DNA of 64,000 nt from Intestinibacillus massiliensis (GTDB lineage: Bacteria; Bacillota; Clostridia; Oscillospirales; Butyricicoccaceae), in NCBI GenBank assembly GCA_029267335.1, contig JAJUJC010000001.1, forward strand, positions 248,001 through 312,000, written 5' to 3'. The position numbers and the translations under genes are program-made. Below are positions 49,190 through 57,845 of the stretch, one piece after another; position 1 is the first letter of the stretch; each line of letters begins with the position of its first letter. The notes under the pieces were generated by a model. It was not told where the DNA came from, made no database searches, and was given only the letters and a program-made list of their open reading frames with translations.

Positions 49190-50685
49190 ACGCCCTCCTG
49201 TAGGATCCGATAGATCTGTTCCATATCGAGCGACGCACGCACGACCTGCGCGAGCTTGTCGTACTGCGCCTGCTTGTATGCCTCGCTGTCAAATGCCGTG
49301 ACAGCGTCCGCCGCATAACCCTTGCGGGTGAGCAGCGTGCCGATAATCGCCTTGGCGACCGGTTCGGTGTCAAAAATACCGTGCACATAGGTGCCGTAGC
49401 AGCTTCCGTACTGGCAGCCCTCCTCGATGCACGTTCCGCCGCGGTCGATCACGGTGAGCGGCGCGCCGCCCAGCCGCGTGGTGCGTCCCATGTGGATCTC
49501 ATATCCGCTGAGCACCGCGCCGCCCAGTGCGGACAGCACGCCCTGCGTGGGCAGCACCTGTCCCTGCACCTGTGTCGTCATCTTTTCCGGCTCAAATACG
49601 GTCTCCGTTGGCAGCAGCCCCATGCCCGCAAGCTCACCGCCGCTTTCCGTACCTGCGGGGTCGGAAATACGCCGCCCCATCATCTGATAGCCGCCGCATA
49701 CGCCGAACACCGGCACGCCTGCCGCCGCACATTTACAAATCTGCGCCTCCAGACCGGCTTGCCGCAGCCAACGCAGATCCTCCATCGTATTCTTGCTGCC
49801 GGGCAGCACGATGAGATCGGCGTCCGCCAGTTCATCCGGCCGGCTGACGTACTGTACGCGCACGCCCTCGATGCGCGCGAGCGCGTTGAGATCGGTGAAG
49901 TTCGACAGGCGCGGCAGACGCGGCACGGCGATCTTGACGAGTGCAGGCGCCGCCTTCTCGGACAACCGCTCGGACAGGCTGTCCTCGTCATCGAGATCGA
50001 GCACGGTATACGGCACGACACCGAGCACAGGTTTGTGCACCAGATTTGTGAGCATGCTCAGTCCCGGCCGCAGAATCTCCACATCGCCGCGGAATTTATT
50101 GACGACCAGTCCCTTGACATGTGCGCGTTCCGTCTCGTCGAGCAGCGCGACCGTGCCATACAGCGCGGCAAATACGCCGCCGCGGTCGATGTCCCCGACG
50201 AGCAGCACGGGCGCGTGCGCCATTTTCGCCATGCCCATATTGACCAGATCGTCCTGTTTCAGATTGATTTCGGCAGGGCTGCCCGCACCCTCGATGACAA
50301 TGATGTCGTATTCCGCCGCCAAGCTGTCATATGCGCGCTGCACGAGCGGGCGCAGCGCCGCTTTTTCCGCGTAATACGCCGCCGCAGAGCGGTTTCCGAT
50401 CGGCTTGCCGTTTACGATGACCTGCGAGCCGCTGTCGCTTGTCGGCTTGAGCAGGATGGGGTTCATGCGCACATCGGGCGCAACGCCCGCCGCCTCTGCC
50501 TGCATGACCTGCGCGCGCCCCATCTCCATCCCGTCTGCGGTAATGTAAGAATTGAGCGCCATATTCTGCGCTTTAAAGGGCGCAACACGGTAGCCGTCCT
50601 GTTTGAAAATGCGGCACAGTGCCGCCGTGAGCAGGCTTTTTCCCGCGTTTGAGGTCGTGCCCTGTACCATGATCGCCTTTGCCAT
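49186..50685 (-). CDS. cobQ: Cobyric acid synthase
   Basis: A 499-residue glutamine amidotransferase amidating adenosylcobyrinate a,c-diamide at positions b, d, e, g. N-terminal synthetase domain: MVQGTTSNAGKSLLTAALCR (P-loop), NMALNSYIT, GAGSPAEINLK, VGDIDRGGVFAALYGT. C-terminal class I amidotransferase domain: nucleophile Cys in VFGVCGGYQMMG (about residue 330) and His in YGTYVHGIFD. ATG 50685 is favoured; a GTG 6 bp upstream is possible. Confidence 0.95.
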   Translation of the reverse strand: MAKAIMVQGTTSNAGKSLLTAALCRIFKQDGYRVAPFKAQNMALNSYITADGMEMGRAQVMQAEAAGVAPDVRMNPILLKPTSDSGSQVIVNGKPIGNRSAAAYYAEKAALRPLVQRAYDSLAAEYDIIVIEGAGSPAEINLKQDDLVNMGMAKMAHAPVLLVGDIDRGGVFAALYGTVALLDETERAHVKGLVVNKFRGDVEILRPGLSMLTNLVHKPVLGVVPYTVLDLDDEDSLSERLSEKAAPALVKIAVPRLPRLSNFTDLNALARIEGVRVQYVSRPDELADADLIVLPGSKNTMEDLRWLRQAGLEAQICKCAAAGVPVFGVCGGYQMMGRRISDPAGTESGGELAGMGLLPTETVFEPEKMTTQVQGQVLPTQGVLSALGGAVLSGYEIHMGRTTRLGGAPLTVIDRGGTCIEEGCQYGSCYGTYVHGIFDTEPVAKAIIGTLLTRKGYAADAVTAFDSEAYKQAQYDKLAQVVRASLDMEQIYRILQEGV

Positions 50686-50687
50686 GT

Positions 50688-51740
50688 TCACCGTTCCTCC
50701 CTGCCCAGCAGCAGCCGCAGCGGCGCGCCGGTATCCTCAAATGTATATCGTGTGGTCTCGCAATCCGTGTTTTCGTAGATCCAAAAGGGCACGGGCGCGC
50801 TCCCATGTGCGCCGGTCGTGCTGTCGGTCTCGTGGTCTGCACACAGCAGGATACGCTCCCCCGCACCGAGCGTGCGATAGAGCGGCTCAAAAATTTTATG
50901 CAGTATGCGGTCACGGAACGCGTATTTCTGAGCATGCTCACGGCGGTGTCCCGCTTCGTCGCAGCCGTTGACATGGATGATGACCAGTGCATGATCGCGT
51001 GCGAGCACGCGTGCCGCGTTGTATTTGGCATGCAGATCGGTATCGGTGTCGCCGGTCGCGCCTGCGATCACAGGACAATCCATTTGCAGCGCGTGCGCGA
51101 TGCCTCGAACGATGTCTGCGTGACACACCATTGCCGCATGTACTCCCGTTCGGCTCGTGAAGGATGGCAGCGTATACGGCGCGCTCTGTCCCCACGGCAG
51201 CAGGATGTGCTGCGGCAGAACCCGCGCGCTCTCGCGCACAAACGCCGCAAGCGCATCCCCCAATGCACCGCCGTGCGGCAGCAGCGCCTGCACCGGGCTG
51301 CCGAAATACTGATGCGGCGGAAGTGTCGTGATCTGTGCAAGCTGTGCCGCACTGCCCGCGATACACAGCAGACAGCGGTAGCCGCTCATCGGCGCGAGAA
51401 TCCATCCTGGGGGCAGCGGCATCGCGCGGAGCAATTCCGCAGCGTCGCGCGTTGCGGGTGCGATCGCACCGTTTTCCACGCGACACAGGGTGCAGCGCAG
51501 CACCGCATCGTCCGGTTGGAGTGGCAAGCCAATCGCAAGGGCTTCGAGCGCCGCCCGTCCGGTTGGAATATCACATTCCGCGCTGCCGAGCAGCCGCAAA
51601 ATGCAGCCCAGACTGTCCGCGACCACGCCCTGCGGCACGGTTGATACCGTGCCCTGCGCGAGCAGACCGCGCACGGGCAGCCGCGGTGCAGGCGCGCTCG
51701 CCTCCTCCATTCCGTCGATACAAAGCATGAAATTTGCCAT
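50688..51740 (-). CDS. Archaeal-type phosphoglycerate-mutase-like metalloenzyme in the cobalamin operon
   Basis: A 350-residue protein of the alkaline-phosphatase/iPGM superfamily, apgM branch. Conserved metal-site segments are present: FMLCIDGMEE at the N-terminus, VIIHVNGCDEAGHRREHAQK (Asp/His ligands, about residues 255-275) and LLCADHETD...GSAPVPFWIYE (about 300-325). Start chosen at the ATG followed by ANFMLCI, after GAGGACGACCT. It sits between cobD and cobQ with spacings of 25 and 2 bp. A role as alpha-ribazole-phosphate (or cobalamin-phosphate) phosphatase is plausible because no CobC/CobZ is seen. It could also act on phosphothreonine/phosphoserine intermediates feeding CobD. Confidence 0.75.
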   Translation of the reverse strand: MANFMLCIDGMEEASAPAPRLPVRGLLAQGTVSTVPQGVVADSLGCILRLLGSAECDIPTGRAALEALAIGLPLQPDDAVLRCTLCRVENGAIAPATRDAAELLRAMPLPPGWILAPMSGYRCLLCIAGSAAQLAQITTLPPHQYFGSPVQALLPHGGALGDALAAFVRESARVLPQHILLPWGQSAPYTLPSFTSRTGVHAAMVCHADIVRGIAHALQMDCPVIAGATGDTDTDLHAKYNAARVLARDHALVIIHVNGCDEAGHRREHAQKYAFRDRILHKIFEPLYRTLGAGERILLCADHETDSTTGAHGSAPVPFWIYENTDCETTRYTFEDTGAPLRLLLGREER

Positions 51741-51765
51741 AGGTCGTCCTCTTTTTCCTGTGAGT

Positions 51766-52809
51766 CTACGCCTCAAGTGCGGCGAGCAGCTGCTGCCGCG
51801 CGTGTGCATCGCGCACCGCAATGCGATAATATCCCGCCGAAAGTCCTCTGTAATTGGAGCAATCTCGCACCAAAATGCCCTTCTGCGCGAGTTTTTGTCC
51901 AAAAGCAAGGTCTTGCGTATGGAGCAGCACAAAGTTCGCCTGCGCCGGATAAACGGTCAGCCCACGCGCACGCAGCGCTTCGGTCAAGACGCCCCGCTCC
52001 CGCGCAATCGCGGCGGCGGTCTGCCGGACAAATTCCCCCTCCTGCGTCGCCGCGACACCGCATGCCTGTGCAATGACCGACACGTTCCACGGCTGCCCCG
52101 CGCGGTACAATGCGTTGATGAGCGCGGCGTTCGCGCTCATGCAGTAGCCCAGACGCACGCCGGGCACGGCATACATTTTGGTGAACGCACGCAGCAGTAC
52201 CAATCGGTCGTAATCGGGCAGCGCCGTGCGCAGGGTATGTGTCTCCTCGTCCTGCAAAAAATCCAGAAAACATTCGTCGACGATGAGCCATGTCCCATTT
52301 TGCTTGCACCGTTCGACGATTTCACGCAGCAGCGCGGGATCAATCGTACGTCCGGTCGGGTTGTTGGGGTTGCAGAGATAGACCGCGTCGAGATCGGGTG
52401 TGAGTGCATCCAAAAAGCGTTCGGTCAGCGCGAACCCCTCATGCTCGCGCAGCAGGTGAAAACGCAATTCACAGCCGGACAGCGATTGCTCGTACTCCGC
52501 GAAGGTCGGCGCGGTCAACAGCGCGTGCCGCGGGCGCAGGACCGCAGACAGCCGGAACAGCACCTCCGCCGCACCGTTTCCGCAGAAGATTTGACCCGCG
52601 CCCACATGCTGGGTCTCCCCGATCGCGTGCCGCAGCGCACGGCAGAGCGGATCGGGATAGCGCTCACAGCGCGCGATCGCGTCGTGCATCGCTTGCGATA
52701 CGCGCGGCGGAATGCCGAACGGGTTGATATTTGCCGACAGGTCGAGCGGCATCGCACCGCCGTGCTCTGCTGCGTAGCTGTAGACATCTCCGCCGTGAAT
52801 GAGTTCCAT
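51766..52809 (-). CDS. cobD: L-threonine-O-3-phosphate decarboxylase (CobD, Salmonella nomenclature)
   Basis: A 347-residue PLP enzyme of the aspartate-aminotransferase fold. HGGDVYSYAAEHG and LDLSANINPFGIPP at the N-terminus are the CobD signature. NPNNPTGRTI, VDECFLDFL and the PLP lysine in RAFTKMYAVPGVRLGY (about residues 208-223) follow. It makes (R)-1-amino-2-propanol phosphate for the nucleotide loop. A HisC-type aminotransferase is the alternative, but the N-terminal motif and location argue for CobD. Confidence 0.9.
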   Translation of the reverse strand: MELIHGGDVYSYAAEHGGAMPLDLSANINPFGIPPRVSQAMHDAIARCERYPDPLCRALRHAIGETQHVGAGQIFCGNGAAEVLFRLSAVLRPRHALLTAPTFAEYEQSLSGCELRFHLLREHEGFALTERFLDALTPDLDAVYLCNPNNPTGRTIDPALLREIVERCKQNGTWLIVDECFLDFLQDEETHTLRTALPDYDRLVLLRAFTKMYAVPGVRLGYCMSANAALINALYRAGQPWNVSVIAQACGVAATQEGEFVRQTAAAIARERGVLTEALRARGLTVYPAQANFVLLHTQDLAFGQKLAQKGILVRDCSNYRGLSAGYYRIAVRDAHARQQLLAALEA

Positions 52810-52824
52810 GACAATCGTTCTCCC

Positions 52825-53787
52825 TTAAAAAATGAGCAGCAGCCCAAGTGCGATCAGTGAAAAGAGCAGCAGCGCAAAGGTCGCCGCGGCGGTCATCAAA
52901 CGGTTCGTGCGGTCGATGTCCTCCGCTTCGATCGCACGCAGCGCGTCGCCCAGTGTAGGCTTTTCATAAAGCTTGCCAAAATAAAAGGCGTTTCCCGCGA
53001 GCTGGATACCGAGCGCACCCGCGCAGGCGGCTTCGGTCTGCGCCGCGTTCGGACTGGCATGCTTGCGACGGTCGCGCTTCCAGATGCGATGCGCGCCGGC
53101 ACCGTCGAGTCCGATCGCGGGCGCGGTCAAGATCATGCACAGCGCAGTCAGCCGCGCAGGAATCCAGTTGAATACGTCATCGAGCTTGGCCGGAACGCAC
53201 CCAAAGTGCAGATATTTATCGTTTTTGTAACCCACCATGGAGTCCATGGTATTGACCGCCTTATATAGGAATCCGAGCGGCGCGCCGCCGAGGAACAAGT
53301 ACAGCATGGGCGCGACCACGCCGTCCGATGCATTCTCCGCGACGGTTTCCACGGTCGCCTTCGTGACGCCCTCCGCGGACAGTGCACCGGTGTCTCGCCC
53401 GACGATGTAACCCACCGCGGTGCGCGCCCCCGCGAGGTCATCCTGCGTCAGACGGTCGTAGACCTTGCTGCTTTCATCGCGCAGCGAGCGCCGTGCGAAA
53501 ATCTGATAGCACATCAGGGTCTCGAGTGCAAAGGCGAGCAGCGGATGCACCTGCCCGGCGAGCCACAGCAGTCCAAACGGCACGGCAAACGACAGCGCGC
53601 ACACGATGACCCACATGCATGCGCCCGCGGCGCGTTCCCCGCGCGGGGTTCGGGGGAAGATGCCGCGCAGCAGCTTTTCCATGCGCGCAATCAGCGAGCC
53701 GATCGCCCAGATCGGATGCCACAGCCAATGCGGGTCACCAAACAGCGCATCGAGCACATATCCCAGACAGATTGCAGCGATTCTCAT
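52825..53787 (-). CDS. cbiB: Adenosylcobinamide-phosphate synthase
   Basis: A 320-residue membrane protein attaching aminopropanol phosphate to adenosylcobyric acid. It shows GYVLDALFGDPHWLWHPIWA (about residues 9-28), VGRDTGALSAEGVTKATVET, SDGVVAPMLYLFLGGAPLGF and YKAVNTMDSMVGYKNDKY. Start chosen at the ATG followed by RIAAICLG. It overlaps the short CobU-like gene by 4 bp and precedes cobD, its precursor-supplying partner. Confidence 0.95.
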   Translation of the reverse strand: MRIAAICLGYVLDALFGDPHWLWHPIWAIGSLIARMEKLLRGIFPRTPRGERAAGACMWVIVCALSFAVPFGLLWLAGQVHPLLAFALETLMCYQIFARRSLRDESSKVYDRLTQDDLAGARTAVGYIVGRDTGALSAEGVTKATVETVAENASDGVVAPMLYLFLGGAPLGFLYKAVNTMDSMVGYKNDKYLHFGCVPAKLDDVFNWIPARLTALCMILTAPAIGLDGAGAHRIWKRDRRKHASPNAAQTEAACAGALGIQLAGNAFYFGKLYEKPTLGDALRAIEAEDIDRTNRLMTAAATFALLLFSLIALGLLLIF

Positions 53788-54116
53788 GGCAATTCCCCCT
53801 TCAGCACCTGCGGCAATCCCGCTGTCACACGCACGACCAGATCGGCGCGCGCGGCGAGTGCACAGCACAGTCTGCCGACCGCTTCGCGCCAGTCGCGCTC
53901 CCCGCGTTCGAGCGGCACGACCCCGCAGCCAACCTCGTCGCACAGCACAATTTGATCTTGCAAGGTGGGCAGCAGCTCCATCGGATCGCCGCCCTGCACA
54001 AGGATATCCCGCACGCGCTCGTGCAGCGCGTCGACGAGGGGCGCCTCGGCACCGTGGATACGCCGCGCGAGGGCGTACTTGCCCTGCCCCGCGCCGCCAA
54101 TATACAAAGCCGTCAT
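53784..54116 (-). CDS. Short CobU-like protein (second, divergent CobU homologue)
   Basis: A 110-residue protein. The N-terminus MTALYIGGAGQGKYALARRI resembles the CobU P-loop, but the Ser/Thr after the Lys is Tyr. The middle of CobU (nucleotide and GMP-His region) is absent. The C-terminus VLCDEVGCGVVPLERGERDW, then AARADLVVRVTAGLPQVLKG, matches the NEVGxGIVP and VSGIPLRLK end of CobU. It is tightly coupled (4-bp overlaps) to cobS and cbiB and has a full-size cobU two genes upstream. It is probably a regulatory or partner subunit and not a complete kinase/guanylyltransferase. Confidence 0.7.
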   Translation of the reverse strand: MTALYIGGAGQGKYALARRIHGAEAPLVDALHERVRDILVQGGDPMELLPTLQDQIVLCDEVGCGVVPLERGERDWREAVGRLCCALAARADLVVRVTAGLPQVLKGELP

Positions 54117-54901
54117 GCCAAACCTCTCATCAGCAGTCCGCCGACCGTGCACAGCAATAGGATGCCAGTCTCAGACAAAGTGATTGCAAAACCTGCCAGG
54201 TCACCCGTCACACCGCCAAAGGTGTGCAGGCAGAATCTGCGATACAGCGGCAGCAACACCGCCAGCACCGCAACAAGAACCGCCGCACAAACTGGGCTAA
54301 AAGACGCGATCCCGAGCAGACACATGATGCCCTCGACGACCATCGCAATGCGCACCGGCTTGCGGTCGCTGCCCTCGGCGAAGGTATGCGCGAGACCGGA
54401 GTTCTTGGCGCAGGGCAGCCACACGATCGCGCCGCCGCCGATCGTGCGCGCCAAGGCGAAGCCGATCACGAGCACCGGCATCAATGCGGGCACGGAGAAA
54501 AACTGACTGTACAACCCGCACTGGAGCAGCAGCAGCGCGGCGAAATACATCACGCCGAACGCGCCAACATGGGGGTCTTTCAGGATTTCGAGCCGCTTGT
54601 CACGGTCGCCATAGGAGCACAGCGCGTCACTGGTGTCCGTAAAGCCATCCATATGGATGCCACCCGTCACGAGCATGGGCAGCAGCGCGGCGACCACACC
54701 GTACAGCACGGTTTCCAGCTGCAAGCGCATTGCTGCATACAGCCAGCCCAGCTCGAGCAGACCGACGATGCCGCCGACGAGCGGCAGAAAGCCGAGTGCG
54801 TACTTCATGGTATCGCGATTCCATTCGGTGCGCGGCATGGGGATTTTGGAATACAGCGAAAACGCCACGCAAAAGCCCGATACCAGATTCTTTCCTAACA
54901 A
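54113..54901 (-). CDS. cobS: Adenosylcobinamide-GDP ribazoletransferase (cobalamin synthase)
   Basis: A 262-residue membrane protein joining adenosylcobinamide-GDP with alpha-ribazole (phosphate). It shows FCVAFSLYSKIPMPRTEWN near the N-terminus, GGIHMDGFTDTSDALCSYGD (with metal-binding Asp residues, about residues 80-99), RLEILKDPHVGAFGVMYF and TFGGVTGDLAGFA. The start is probably TTG at 54901 after GGGGGAGAAATT. It overlaps cobU and the short CobU-like gene. Confidence 0.94.
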   Translation of the reverse strand: MLGKNLVSGFCVAFSLYSKIPMPRTEWNRDTMKYALGFLPLVGGIVGLLELGWLYAAMRLQLETVLYGVVAALLPMLVTGGIHMDGFTDTSDALCSYGDRDKRLEILKDPHVGAFGVMYFAALLLLQCGLYSQFFSVPALMPVLVIGFALARTIGGGAIVWLPCAKNSGLAHTFAEGSDRKPVRIAMVVEGIMCLLGIASFSPVCAAVLVAVLAVLLPLYRRFCLHTFGGVTGDLAGFAITLSETGILLLCTVGGLLMRGLA

Positions 54902-55431
54902 AATTTCTCCCCCTCATGTGCGATCAGGATGCCGCAGACCGATTCATAGACCGCGTCCGCATGCGCCGCGAGTGCAGTGTTGAGCTGCCCGAGCGCACGG
55001 ATGTAGCGCACGGTCTCGTCGTCGTAGCGCAGACCGTCCGAAAAGACCTCATTTGTGACCGCAACCAGCGTGCCACACTGCGCCGCGAGATGCGCGATGC
55101 CCGCGCAGGCGGCGGAAACCGCATGTTCTCCCGCGCCGCCCGGTGCATATAGCTCGTTTGCGAGCAGATTCCCCACATCTTCGAGCAAAATACCGTCATA
55201 GTCAGTGGAAATCTGTAAATGGGCAAGGTCATGCGTGCGCTCGAGCGTTTCAAAGCCCTTGTCCGCACGCATGGTGCGATGACGTGCAATACGCGCCTGT
55301 GCCTCCGCACCGAACGGCTGCATCGTCGCGAGATAGAGCCGGCTACGCGGCGCAAGCGTGCACAAGATGCGCTCGGCATGCGCGGACTTCCCGCTTGCCG
55401 ACCCGCCGGTCACTACAATGAGTCGACTCAT
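54895..55431 (-). CDS. cobU: Adenosylcobinamide kinase / adenosylcobinamide-phosphate guanylyltransferase
   Basis: A 178-residue protein. P-loop VVTGGSASGKSAHAERIL (about residues 6-23), ATMQPFGAEAQARIARHRTM with the guanylyl-accepting His region (about 35-55), LLEDVGNLLANELY and VAVTNEVFSDGL. The C-terminal end differs from the usual GIVP/VSGIPL pattern, which is found instead in the short CobU-like gene. Overlaps cobT by 4 bp. Confidence 0.9.
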   Translation of the reverse strand: MSRLIVVTGGSASGKSAHAERILCTLAPRSRLYLATMQPFGAEAQARIARHRTMRADKGFETLERTHDLAHLQISTDYDGILLEDVGNLLANELYAPGGAGEHAVSAACAGIAHLAAQCGTLVAVTNEVFSDGLRYDDETVRYIRALGQLNTALAAHADAVYESVCGILIAHEGEKFC

Positions 55432-56486
55432 GTCAAATGCTCATAGTGGTCGATATGGATGTCGTCGAAGCTGACCATCTCATGGTAGACCGCAAGCGAC
55501 AGATCGAGCAGCGCAATCGCCGCGATTGCACCCGTGCCCTCGCCCAGACGCATGCCTGCGCAAATCAGCGGTTTGGCATCGAGCGCGTCCAGTATGCGCT
55601 GTCCCGCGGGCTCCGCGGAAACATGCGACGCCATGAGGTAGCCGCGCACGTTCGGGCACAGCCGCACCGCGGCGAGCGCGGACACCGCGGAAATGAAACC
55701 GTCCATGACGACCGGAATATGATAGAGCGCGCCGCCAAGATACAGCCCGATCATGCCTGCAATGTCAAGTCCGCCCACGGACGAAACCACGCCGATCACA
55801 TCGTCCACGCACGGATGATGCAGTGCAATCGCACGCTCGATCGCACGGATTTTACGCGTCAGACCCTCGCTCGACAACCCCGCGCCCCGTCCCGTCACGG
55901 TGTCGGGTGCAACGCCGAGCAGTACCGACGCGACCGCAGAACTGGTCGTCGTGTTGCCGATGCCCATTTCTCCGGTTGCAAGTAGCTGATACCCGCACTC
56001 CTTGCACTCACGCACGATGTCGATGCCGGTCTCGATGGCGCGGATGCATTCCTCGCGTGTCATCGCAGACTCGACCGTCATATCCCGCGTACCGCGCATG
56101 ACGTTGCGCTGTAAAATCTTATCCCCCGTGACCGGACGCGCGACGCCGATGTCGACCGGAAGCACATCGACCCCCGCATGACGCGACATGATGCACACGG
56201 TCGTGTCGCCCCGATTGAGGTTTTCAGTCACGACCGCGGTCACTTCCTGCCCGCACTGTGTGACCCCCTGCGCGACAACCCCGTTGTCCGCGCAGAACAC
56301 CACGACCGCGCGGCGGCCGATTTCGACACGCGCGCTCCCCTGTGCGCCTGCCAGTGTGTCGATCGCATCCTCGAGCAGTCCCAAACTGCCCAAAGGTTTT
56401 GCCATGTCGTTCTGCCGCCGTCTCGCCTCGCGGCGCGCGTCTTGGTCGGCCGGCGCAATGCGCTCCATAGCCTGTGCGAGCGTCAT
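55428..56486 (-). CDS. cobT: Nicotinate-nucleotide--dimethylbenzimidazole phosphoribosyltransferase
   Basis: A 352-residue enzyme making alpha-ribazole phosphate from a lower-ligand base and NaMN. It shows QNDMAKPLGSLGLLEDAIDT near the N-terminus, VVVFCADNGVVAQGVTQ (about residues 61-77), GEMGIGNTTTSSAV (about 173-186), GRGAGLSSEG, and the catalytic Glu in LICAGMRLGEGTGAIAA (about 310-326). Lies between cbiA and cobU. Confidence 0.95.
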   Translation of the reverse strand: MTLAQAMERIAPADQDARREARRRQNDMAKPLGSLGLLEDAIDTLAGAQGSARVEIGRRAVVVFCADNGVVAQGVTQCGQEVTAVVTENLNRGDTTVCIMSRHAGVDVLPVDIGVARPVTGDKILQRNVMRGTRDMTVESAMTREECIRAIETGIDIVRECKECGYQLLATGEMGIGNTTTSSAVASVLLGVAPDTVTGRGAGLSSEGLTRKIRAIERAIALHHPCVDDVIGVVSSVGGLDIAGMIGLYLGGALYHIPVVMDGFISAVSALAAVRLCPNVRGYLMASHVSAEPAGQRILDALDAKPLICAGMRLGEGTGAIAAIALLDLSLAVYHEMVSFDDIHIDHYEHLT

Positions 56487-56489
56487 AGG

Positions 56490-57845
56490 TCATTTCCCCT
56501 TTCGATAAGCGTCACAGCGACGCACAAAGTTGATTGCAAAATCGGGATTTGCACACAGATGAAGATGCGGATACCCGGCAAACAGGGTATCGGTCGCATG
56601 GATGCAGTTCCATTCCCGTGCCCGCAGCGGCTTTGACGCGCGAAATGCATCGCCCGCGTCGTCGGACACCGAGTAGTGGAACTCGTGCGCGCGAATGGAC
56701 TGTCCCGTGCGGCACAGCAGCGTGTCCCGCTGCGCGGTCAGGGTGACATAGCCGAAATTTTGCAGCCTCTTTTCCAGATGCGCTGCACCCGGCAGCACGC
56801 CGACCATGGGCTGCTCTTCGATGCGCTGCTGCAAATACATGAAGCCGCCGCACTCCGCAATCGTCGGCAAACTGCCGCGCACAGCGCGCGCGATACTGTC
56901 GCACATCGTGCGGTTAGCGCCCAGTGCTTCGCGCGCAAGCTCGGGGTAGCCTCCGCCGAGGTACAGTCCGTGTAGCCCGTCCGGCAGCGCGCGGTCGTGG
57001 AGCGGCGAAAACTCGATCAGTTCTGCCCCGAGTGCGCGCAGCAAATCCAGACTGTCCGCATAGTAAAAGCAGAAGGCACGATCACGCGCCAATCCGATCC
57101 GGACGGGAGGCGTACAGATTGGCTGCGGCGCGAACGGTGTATAGGGCAGCACGGGGGCGCTGCGCGCGAGTGCGAGCAACCCGTCAAGGTCGATCGTACG
57201 CGCAGCGAGCGCCGCCAGACGGTGCAGCCGTTCCTTGAGGTCTGCAATTTCCCCCGCTGTAATCAGTCCCAGATGGCGGCTGCCGATTTCCGCTTCCGGA
57301 CAGTGCGGCAGATGCCCATAGACGTGCAGACCGGTGTTTTGCTCGATGATGTCGCGATAATAGGCATACATTCCCTCCGACACACCGTTCAAGATCACAC
57401 CGCGTACCGTATTGGGCGCAAATTCCGCGAAGCCGCGCAGCACTGCGGCTGCAGACAGCGACATGCCCTTGACCGACAGCACAAGCACGCTCGGCGTGTC
57501 GGTCTGCACCGCAAGATCGCACGCAGACGCCTGCGTTGTCGTACCGCCGACGCCGTCGTAATACCCCATCACTCCCTCAATGACCGCGAGCGGTGCGCCT
57601 GCGCCGTTTTTCGCGAGCAGCGCGCGCACGGTATCGGGTGTGCACAGGAACAGATCCAGATTGCGGGAGGGCGCGCCGATGACCTCGGTGTGGAACATGG
57701 GGTCAATATAGTCCGGTCCGCACTTAAACGCGGCGGGGATCTGTCCCCGATCGACAAACGCCTGCAAAATCGCACTTGTCACGGTAGTTTTGCCGCAGCC
57801 GGACTGCGTGCCGCCGATCAGCAGACGCGGCAGTTCAAGTTGCAT
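56490..57845 (-). CDS. cbiA: Cobyrinate a,c-diamide synthase
   Basis: A 451-residue ATP-dependent glutamine amidotransferase. P-loop IGGTQSGCGKTTVTSAILQA (about residues 11-30), FKCGPDYIDPMFH, VIEGVMGYYDG, LGLITAGEI. The C-terminal amidotransferase half has GGYPELAREAL, and the nucleophile Cys in IAECGGFMYLQQ (about residue 331). It amidates the a and c side chains of (cobalt-)cobyrinate. Overlaps cbiET by 11 bp. Confidence 0.95.
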   Translation of the reverse strand: MQLELPRLLIGGTQSGCGKTTVTSAILQAFVDRGQIPAAFKCGPDYIDPMFHTEVIGAPSRNLDLFLCTPDTVRALLAKNGAGAPLAVIEGVMGYYDGVGGTTTQASACDLAVQTDTPSVLVLSVKGMSLSAAAVLRGFAEFAPNTVRGVILNGVSEGMYAYYRDIIEQNTGLHVYGHLPHCPEAEIGSRHLGLITAGEIADLKERLHRLAALAARTIDLDGLLALARSAPVLPYTPFAPQPICTPPVRIGLARDRAFCFYYADSLDLLRALGAELIEFSPLHDRALPDGLHGLYLGGGYPELAREALGANRTMCDSIARAVRGSLPTIAECGGFMYLQQRIEEQPMVGVLPGAAHLEKRLQNFGYVTLTAQRDTLLCRTGQSIRAHEFHYSVSDDAGDAFRASKPLRAREWNCIHATDTLFAGYPHLHLCANPDFAINFVRRCDAYRKGK

